A stretch of 9,870 nt of DNA, from contig CAKUZO010000066.1 in NCBI GenBank assembly GCA_934717895.1, positions 1 to 9,870 of the forward strand, in the 5' to 3' direction. Numbering within the stretch: the first letter of the stretch is position 1; each line of letters opens with the position of its first letter. Under the pieces are notes generated by a model. The model was not told where the DNA came from, made no database searches, and worked only from the letters and a program-made list of their open reading frames with translations. Below, piece after piece: positions 6,092 to 9,870 of this stretch. This DNA comes from an uncultured Candidatus Melainabacteria bacterium. GTDB taxonomy: Bacteria; Cyanobacteriota; Vampirovibrionia; Gastranaerophilales; Gastranaerophilaceae. Position numbers and translations under genes: made by a program.

Positions 6092-6868
6092 CTATAACTT
6101 GAATGGATAATCGTCAGGAATTTTCCAACCTTCTTCTGCAATTAAAGCACCACATGGCATAACATTTTTCTCGGGATTTTTACAAGCTGCCAAACGCTGC
6201 TCACGGGTTTCTCTTTGAGAATATGTAACAACACCAGTATCTATATTAATAGACCAATTTGTTAATCCAATATCCAGTTTGGCTCCATTGGCCAAAGGCA
6301 TAGCATACATAAATATATCTCTCCCTTCAATATTTGGGCCTTTAGGTCCATTTAAATCCACCAACATTTGAACCGCAGCATAAACCTTTTCATTATTACT
6401 ATTTTGCGCAGACACAGGCACAAATAAAACAATTATAGTCCCATTATTAAGAACTGCCCTTGTTGCAACTCTATCTAATGCTCTATTGGAAGTTGTCGTA
6501 ATTCCATCTTTTTCTTTTATTGGCGTCGTATATCCCAAATCTCGAAGAGAATATTGTCCCTTCTTAATCAATTTTAAATTTGGAAACAAGTAAGTTTCAA
6601 AAAAAGCTAAACTAGCTTTATTAAACGGAATTTCCCAAGTTGACATATCTCCATGTTCGACTTGTGCCATCTCAAAAGCATTTTGAATTATATTATAATT
6701 TTGCTCAAATCTTGTTGCTATTTCTTTTTTTCTGTAATTATTCACTAACAATGGAATTGTTATAGCAGCGACAACGCCAATAATTCCAAGAGTGATTAAA
6801 ACTTCAGCCAAAGTGAAAGCCTGATGCTTACCACACCACGGGGAAGCTTTTTTCGAATCTTTTTGCAT
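6092..6868 (-). CDS. Type IV pilin-like / pseudopilin protein with prepilin N-terminus
   Basis: A 258-aa protein with a basic leader (MQKDSKKASPWCGKHQA), then FTLAEVLITLGIIGVVAAIT, the class III (prepilin peptidase) signal and hydrophobic assembly helix. Cleavage would fall between A17 and F18, leaving Phe +1 and Glu +5 (E22); the residue at -1 is Ala rather than the usual Gly. The rest is a soluble exported domain with VDLNGPKGPNIEGRDIF (calcium-loop-like) and a C-terminal cysteine pair in LAACKNPEKNVMPCGALI, ending GWKIPDDYPFKL. This architecture is very common, in many paralogues, in Gastranaerophilales; whether it forms pili or belongs to a type II-like secretion pseudopilus cannot be told. 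AAAGGAT precedes the ATG by 7 nt. It has its own promoter and no clear terminator before gcvT. Confidence 0.88.
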   Translation of the reverse strand: MQKDSKKASPWCGKHQAFTLAEVLITLGIIGVVAAITIPLLVNNYRKKEIATRFEQNYNIIQNAFEMAQVEHGDMSTWEIPFNKASLAFFETYLFPNLKLIKKGQYSLRDLGYTTPIKEKDGITTTSNRALDRVATRAVLNNGTIIVLFVPVSAQNSNNEKVYAAVQMLVDLNGPKGPNIEGRDIFMYAMPLANGAKLDIGLTNWSINIDTGVVTYSQRETREQRLAACKNPEKNVMPCGALIAEEGWKIPDDYPFKL

Positions 6869-6897
6869 CTTATTATCCTTTTTATAATTATGTTATT

Positions 6898-6927
6898 ATT
6901 ATAACACATATTTTAGATGTTCTTCAA
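6898..6927 (-). promoter_or_regulatory. Promoter of the pilin-like gene (extended -10)
   Basis: On the minus strand TTGAAG (6927-6922) and TATAAT (6903-6898) are 18 nt apart, and the -10 is preceded by TGT, making an extended TGnTATAAT element. Predicted transcription start is near 6891, about 22 nt before the ATG. Confidence 0.6.
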
Positions 6928-6936
6928 GTTTTTATT

Positions 6937-6971
6937 AAAGAATGTGTCCATTTTTAATGAACACATTCTTT
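6937..6971. terminator. Stem-loop just past dnaJ, possible terminator
   Basis: An 11-bp perfect stem, 6937-6947 (AAAGAATGTGT) with 6961-6971, encloses a 13-nt loop and begins 3 nt past the dnaJ stop. On the minus strand it is followed by TTAATAAAAA, not a U-tract, so termination of dnaJ here would be inefficient or need another factor. On the plus strand it is followed by a T-rich stretch. Confidence 0.45.
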
Positions 6972-6974
6972 ATT

Positions 6975-8030
6975 TTATAACTCTGCCAACTTTTTATAAA
7001 GCTCAATTTGTTTATCTGTAAGGTTTTTCGGTATAACAATTTTTATCTTTGCGTTAAGATTTCCAAACCCGCCACCTTTTTTCGGTAGCCCCAAATCTTT
7101 TAGCCTCAATGCTTGCCCAGATGAAGTTTTTGGCGGGATTTTTATTCCGATTTTGCCGTGCAAAGTTTCGATTTCTTTTTTGCAGCCAAGAACAGCTTCC
7201 GGTGGTGTGATTTCTACCTCACGAGTCAAGTCAGAACCGTTTACCTCATAATCGTTATCCTTAATATTTATTATCAAGAATAAATCGCCTTTTCGTCCGT
7301 AAGCATCAACTTTCCCTTCGCCTTTGATACGAAGTTTTTGACCTTCTGTAACATCAGGTGGCAATTTTACCTTGATAGATTTTGGTTCCGATTTAAACCC
7401 TGTTCCGCCACATTCTGAACAGTAACCGCCGTTGCCTGAGCATTTTGTACAACGCTCAATGTTATTGAATTTTACATTAATCGGTTTTTTGTCGAATAGG
7501 TCTTTGATTGTAACATTCAAATTCATCGTCACATCAAGGTCTTCTGATTTTGGGGGCTGTTGTTGTGCACGTCTTCTTGAAGAAGTTCTTTGTCCCATGC
7601 CTTGTGCTCCACCAAAGTCGAAGCCTCCAAAGTTCATGCCCTGAGCTCCGCCACGAGCACCGCCACCCATCATGTCGCCAAATAATGAGCTAAAAAAGTC
7701 TGAAAATCCGCCCATATCTTGGCCGTTGAAGTTAAAACTTTGATATCCGCCTTGACCTCCGCCAAAACCGAATTGTTCAAACCCCGGAGGTGGAGTGTAG
7801 CTTTGACCGCCCTGCCAATTAGCACCCAAGCTGTCGTATCTTTGACGTTTTTGTTTGTCGCCCAATACTTCATAGGCTTCATTTATGTCTTTAAATTTGC
7901 TTTCTGCTTCCTTTGTTTTATTTACGTCAGGGTGGTATTTACGAGCAAGTTTTCTGTACGCTGATTTGATTTCAGCATCAGTTGCATCTCGTTTTACGCC
8001 TAACGTTTCATAGTAATCTTTGTATTCCAT
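6975..8030 (-). CDS. dnaJ: DnaJ-family co-chaperone with a reduced zinc finger
   Basis: An Hsp40 co-chaperone that stimulates DnaK ATPase and delivers unfolded clients; cytoplasmic. Domains: J domain at 1-67 with HPD at 33-35; a long Gly/Phe/Met/Gln-rich linker at about 71-147; a short cysteine segment; a two-part C-terminal substrate-binding region from about 165 ([18 protein letters not shown]) to 351. Canonical type I DnaJ has four CxxCxGxG repeats (eight Cys) forming two zinc sites; here only C194, C197, C204 and C207 remain ([16 protein letters not shown]), enough for a single site. At 351 aa it is shorter than DnaJ (~375) and longer than CbpA (~305), so it is intermediate between type I and type II. 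AGGAG lies 10 nt before the ATG. No grpE or dnaK is adjacent and no CIRCE repeat is seen upstream. Confidence 0.9.
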   Translation of the reverse strand: MEYKDYYETLGVKRDATDAEIKSAYRKLARKYHPDVNKTKEAESKFKDINEAYEVLGDKQKRQRYDSLGANWQGGQSYTPPPGFEQFGFGGGQGGYQSFNFNGQDMGGFSDFFSSLFGDMMGGGARGGAQGMNFGGFDFGGAQGMGQRTSSRRRAQQQPPKSEDLDVTMNLNVTIKDLFDKKPINVKFNNIERCTKCSGNGGYCSECGGTGFKSEPKSIKVKLPPDVTEGQKLRIKGEGKVDAYGRKGDLFLIINIKDNDYEVNGSDLTREVEITPPEAVLGCKKEIETLHGKIGIKIPPKTSSGQALRLKDLGLPKKGGGFGNLNAKIKIVIPKNLTDKQIELYKKLAEL

Positions 8031-8300
8031 ATTGTGTTATCTCCTAATCATATAATAATATAAAAAATTAAAAAACCTTATATAATTAATGTTTTTTTAA
8101 TGAATAGGCTGCCGTTTGTTTTTATTGTGTTTTATTAAGTATTTAATAATTAAAAATATTAACAAAAATTTACAATATCCTGAAAAGTTGGTTTAATAAA
8201 CATTTTTCGAGAAACAAGTGTTTAGTGATAGTGTGGTGTTTTTAGAAAAACATGCAATAAAATTCATCTTTACACAAGTTTAAAAACATGTCAAAACCCC

Positions 8301-8328
8301 TTGCAAACTAATATTTAGCAAGTATTAT
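8301..8328 (+). promoter_or_regulatory. Promoter of the infA-rpmJ-rpsM-rpsK operon
   Basis: TTGCAA (8301-8306) and TATTAT (8323-8328) are 16 nt apart, predicting a start near 8335 and a leader of about 48 nt. A small hairpin (8336-8352) sits at the very 5' end of that leader. The -35/spacer also lies within an inverted repeat CTTGC/GCAAG (8300-8322) that could be an operator, though this is weak evidence. Confidence 0.5.
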
Positions 8329-8335
8329 TAACCAA

Positions 8336-8352
8336 GGTGCACAACTGTGCCC
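8336..8352 (+). promoter_or_regulatory. Hairpin at the 5' end of the infA leader
   Basis: GCACA (8339-8343) pairs with TGTGC (8346-8350), and GG/CC pairs continue outside a bulged T. It would fold at the first nucleotides of the predicted transcript, a place where stem-loops can protect mRNA. Its role is inferred only. Confidence 0.35.
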
Positions 8353-8382
8353 AAAATGCCGAAACTTGAAAAGGAATAATAA

Positions 8383-8598
8383 ATGGCTAAAGACGTAATA
8401 GAATTAGAAGGTACAATTTTGGAAGCTATGCCTAACGCAATGTTTAGAGTAAAGCTCGAAAATGACCACGAAATACTCGCTCATATATCAGGTAAAATTA
8501 GAAAGAATTTCATCAGAATTCTTCCTGGTGATAAGGTAAAAGTCGAAATGACTCCTTACGATTTGAGCAGAGGAAGAATAACATTCAGACTTAAATAA
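8383..8598 (+). CDS. infA: Translation initiation factor IF-1
   Basis: A 71-aa single S1/OB-fold protein that binds the ribosomal A site of the 30S subunit and aids IF-2 and IF-3 during initiation. The sequence follows the family closely: [20 protein letters not shown] at the start, then [39 protein letters not shown] and RGRITFRLK at the end. AAGGA lies 7 nt before the ATG. It is the first gene of the operon, 27 nt before rpmJ. The secY-adk-map genes that often precede it are absent; dnaJ is divergent instead. Confidence 0.97.
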   Translation: MAKDVIELEGTILEAMPNAMFRVKLENDHEILAHISGKIRKNFIRILPGDKVKVEMTPYDLSRGRITFRLK

Positions 8599-8625
8599 TG
8601 TACACAAAATATAAGGAAAAACACA

Positions 8626-8739
8626 ATGAAAGTAAGATCATCAGTAAAACCAATTTGCGATAAATGCAAATGTATCAAAAGAAAAGGAAGAATCGCTGTA
8701 ATTTGCGAAAACCCTAAACACAAACAAAGACAAGGTTAA
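8626..8739 (+). CDS. rpmJ: 50S ribosomal protein L36
   Basis: A 37-aa zinc-ribbon protein of the large subunit, beginning [20 protein letters not shown] and ending PKHKQRQG, nearly identical to the family consensus. The zinc ligands are C11, C14, C27 and H32, so this is the zinc-binding (C+) form. AAGGA at 8613-8617 precedes the start by 8 nt. It is placed between infA and rpsM as in most bacteria. Confidence 0.97.
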   Translation: MKVRSSVKPICDKCKCIKRKGRIAVICENPKHKQRQG

Positions 8740-8744
8740 TTTTT

Positions 8745-8906
8745 GAGTAGTGCGCCGCGTGAGCTTTGGGCGAGCCAGAAATAGGAAAAGTTTTGTTTTC
8801 ATATAAAAGCGAGCAACAACAGAGCGAACCCAGCACGAAATAACGCGAAGCATAGTGAACGGAAATTTTCGGAGAAAATGCAGTGAATGACAGCGTAGCG
8901 TGAAAC
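8745..8906. repeat. GC-richer non-coding patch between rpmJ and rpsM, probable dispersed repeat
   Basis: This patch is clearly richer in GC than its surroundings and is full of related short words (AGCGAA, CACGAA, CGCGAA, AGTGAA, CGTGAA). Near-identical GCGNNGCGTGA words lie close to its two ends (8752-8762 and 8893-8903). It lengthens a spacer that is normally a few tens of nucleotides. Minus-strand open frames over it have no ribosome-binding site and run into rpmJ, so I treat it as non-coding. It may be a copy of a genome-wide intergenic repeat. Confidence 0.5.
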
Positions 8907-9023
8907 AAAAATTAATTCAATTAGTAAAAGAGCCCGAAACTACGGGGCTAGACAGTAGTTGGTGAGGAAGTATTTAAGCCTCATACACAAAAAAATCTAA
9001 CAACAAGAAAGGAAAAATTAAAA
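8907..9023 (+). promoter_or_regulatory. Leader of rpsM with two stem-loops
   Basis: Two hairpins can be drawn: AGCCC/GGGCT (8931-8935 with 8945-8949) and TGAGG/CCTCA (8963-8967 with 8979-8983), followed by an A-rich stretch and the rpsM ribosome-binding site AAAGGA (8008+1000, i.e. 9008-9013). In E. coli and Bacillus, S4 represses this operon through a structured leader; whether this is an equivalent cannot be decided by eye. Neither hairpin has a T-tract, so neither is an intrinsic terminator. Confidence 0.3.
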
Positions 9024-9395
9024 ATGGCAAGACTATCAGGGGTAGATTTACCTCGTAACAAAAGAATGGAAATCGCACTAACTTACATCTACGGAATCGG
9101 ACCTACAAGAGCTAAAAAAATTCTTGAAGCAACAAAGATTTCACCGGATCTAAGAACAGACGATTTGACAGATGAAGATATTAAACTATTAAGAAACGAA
9201 TTGGCTAACTACCACATCGAAGGTGATTTAAGACGTGAAGTTTCGTTGCACATTAAACGTCTTCAAGAAATCGGTTCTTACAGAGGAATGAGACATAAAC
9301 GTAACCTTCCTTGCCGTGGTCAAAGAACAAAAACTAACGGAAGAACAAGACGTGGTAAAAAAGGCTTGGCTATCACTAAAAAGAAAACAGCTTAG
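9024..9395 (+). CDS. rpsM: 30S ribosomal protein S13
   Basis: A 123-aa protein of the small-subunit head that contacts 16S rRNA, the P-site tRNA and bridges to the large subunit. It begins [20 protein letters not shown], followed by the helix-hairpin-helix [14 protein letters not shown], then [20 protein letters not shown] and the conserved basic [20 protein letters not shown] before a lysine-rich tail that reaches into the ribosome. AAAGGA lies about 10 nt upstream of the ATG. Gene order rpmJ-rpsM-rpsK is canonical, but the flanking spacers are long (284 and 188 nt). Confidence 0.97.
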   Translation: MARLSGVDLPRNKRMEIALTYIYGIGPTRAKKILEATKISPDLRTDDLTDEDIKLLRNELANYHIEGDLRREVSLHIKRLQEIGSYRGMRHKRNLPCRGQRTKTNGRTRRGKKGLAITKKKTA

Positions 9396-9411
9396 TGTGT
9401 AGCATGGTAAT

Positions 9412-9451
9412 AGGATTAGATGCCTAGATGTTTAGAGGCAAAGAGGCGAAG
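9412..9451 (-). repeat. Five-unit octamer array in the rpsM-rpsK spacer, minus orientation
   Basis: Read on the plus strand, five consecutive 8-mers follow the pattern A(G/T)GNNNAG (9412-9419, 9420-9427, 9428-9435, 9436-9443, 9444-9451). On the minus strand every unit begins CT(A/T), the same rhythm as the other octamer arrays in this window but inverted. The TGCCT/AGGCA pair (9421-9425, 9436-9440) can also fold as a hairpin. Confidence 0.6.
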
Positions 9452-9503
9452 TCTGTTACAAAGCAATGTTGATAAATTTTAACAACTACATATTTGTAAA
9501 GAA

Positions 9504-9543
9504 CTTATTCTCTTATTAACCTATTAACTTATTCACTTGATAA
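9504..9543 (+). repeat. Five-unit octamer array upstream of rpsK
   Basis: Five consecutive 8-mers in register (9504, 9512, 9520, 9528, 9536), each starting CYT, four of them CYTATTNW. Aligned without gaps, 9504-9538 matches 471-505 at 25 of 35 positions, with differences concentrated at the sixth and seventh base of each unit (CG there, TA/TC here). Confidence 0.65.
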
Positions 9544-9583
9544 ATTAAATAAATTAAAAAGAAAAACATAAAGGAAAGTAAAA

Positions 9584-9870
9584 ATGGCAAGACCAGTAAA
9601 AACAAAGAAAAAAGAAAAGAAGAACGTATTGCAAGGTGTTGTACACATTCAATCAACATTCAACAATACAATCGTAACTTCAACTGATACTCAAGGTAAT
9701 GCTATTGCTTGGGCAACAGCAGGTGCTACAGGTTTTAAAGGTGCTAGAAAAGGAACTCCGTTCGCAGCTCAATCAGCAGCTGAACTAGTAGCTAAAAAAT
9801 CAATCGACCAAGGTATGAAAAAAGTTGAAGTTCATATCAAAGGACCTGGTTCAGGTAGAGAAACTGCAAT
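9584..9870 (+). CDS. rpsK: 30S ribosomal protein S11 (3' end beyond window)
   Basis: 95 complete codons are visible and the frame is open at the right edge; S11 is usually ~125-130 aa, so roughly the last quarter is missing. S11 is part of the 30S platform near the mRNA exit and Shine-Dalgarno pairing site. Diagnostic stretches: a basic N-terminus, [40 protein letters not shown] and [20 protein letters not shown] lies 8-9 nt before the ATG. It follows rpsM after a 188-nt spacer carrying two octamer arrays and an imperfect dyad GTTG/CAAC at about 9468-9486. rpsD, rpoA and rplQ would be expected next. Confidence 0.96.
   Translation, partial: MARPVKTKKKEKKNVLQGVVHIQSTFNNTIVTSTDTQGNAIAWATAGATGFKGARKGTPFAAQSAAELVAKKSIDQGMKKVEVHIKGPGSGRETA

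Larger units (their letters stand above)
8031..8382. other. Divergent AT-rich intergenic region between dnaJ and infA
   Basis: No coding sequence seen. It carries the dnaJ ribosome-binding site at its left end, a very AT-rich stretch in which no convincing dnaJ promoter can be picked, a small 7-bp hairpin at 8237-8252 (TGTTTTT/AAAAACA) without a T-tract, and the infA promoter and leader on the right. Confidence 0.7.

Noticed and set aside
7670..7882. Minus-strand 70-aa frame inside dnaJ
   Set aside because: It lies in another frame over the J domain and Gly-rich linker of dnaJ; no independent support.
8031..8140. CIRCE heat-shock operator upstream of dnaJ
   Set aside because: No TTAGCACTC-type inverted repeat is present on either strand.
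8641..8908. Minus-strand open frames over rpmJ and the following spacer
   Set aside because: They overlap the certain rpmJ gene, lack ribosome-binding sites, have low-complexity composition and overlap each other; they are by-products of the GC-richer patch.

Overview
The window reads as a chromosomal segment of an AT-rich, Gram-negative-type bacterium. The best guess is a gut member of the non-photosynthetic sister group of Cyanobacteria (Vampirovibrionia/Melainabacteria, order Gastranaerophilales). This rests on three things: the signature prepilin N-terminus (FTLAEVLITLGIIGVV) with its C-terminal WKIPDDYP-type ending; a partial pilin-like protein with a DGR-like variable tail; and the mix of PilT, GcvT/H/PA and a short ribosomal-protein operon in A/T-ending codons. 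The assignment is inferred from protein style, not from a marker search.

Layout. 1-329 (+) is the 3' end of a gene whose last ~32 codons differ sharply in composition from the rest. They look like a variable region (VR) written by a diversity-generating retroelement (DGR). A perfect hairpin and an array of 8-nt-phased repeats follow, to about 525. 571-1965 (-) is a small operon: an 84-aa protein of unknown function, then pilT, then an intrinsic terminator. recF (+) is divergent from it and appears to be transcribed as a leaderless mRNA. recF converges on the glycine-cleavage operon gcvT-gcvH-gcvPA (-), and the two share a bidirectional terminator. Upstream of gcvT on the same strand are a pilin-like gene with its own promoter and a DnaJ-family gene with a reduced zinc finger. 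From 8383 onward (+) runs a translation operon: infA, rpmJ (37 aa), rpsM and the start of rpsK, which is cut by the window end.

How the genes work together. GcvT, GcvH and GcvPA are three of the four polypeptides needed for the P/H/T part of the glycine cleavage system. The catalytic GcvPB is not here and must be encoded elsewhere if the pathway works. PilT and the two pilin-like proteins point to type IV pili or a related secretion/display apparatus. The DGR-like tail would let one pilin-like protein vary its exposed surface. The infA-rpmJ-rpsM-rpsK block has the conserved gene order, but it has unusually long spacers (284 and 188 nt) carrying structured or repetitive DNA.

Most notable signals: (1) the NNC-rich, 88% GC3 tail of the first gene; (2) three arrays of degenerate octamers in strict 8-nt register, at 420-521, 9412-9451 and 9504-9543; (3) the foreign-looking patch between rpmJ and rpsM; (4) the leaderless recF promoter. 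No reverse transcriptase, DGR template repeat, tRNA, rRNA, CRISPR array or insertion sequence is visible in the window.
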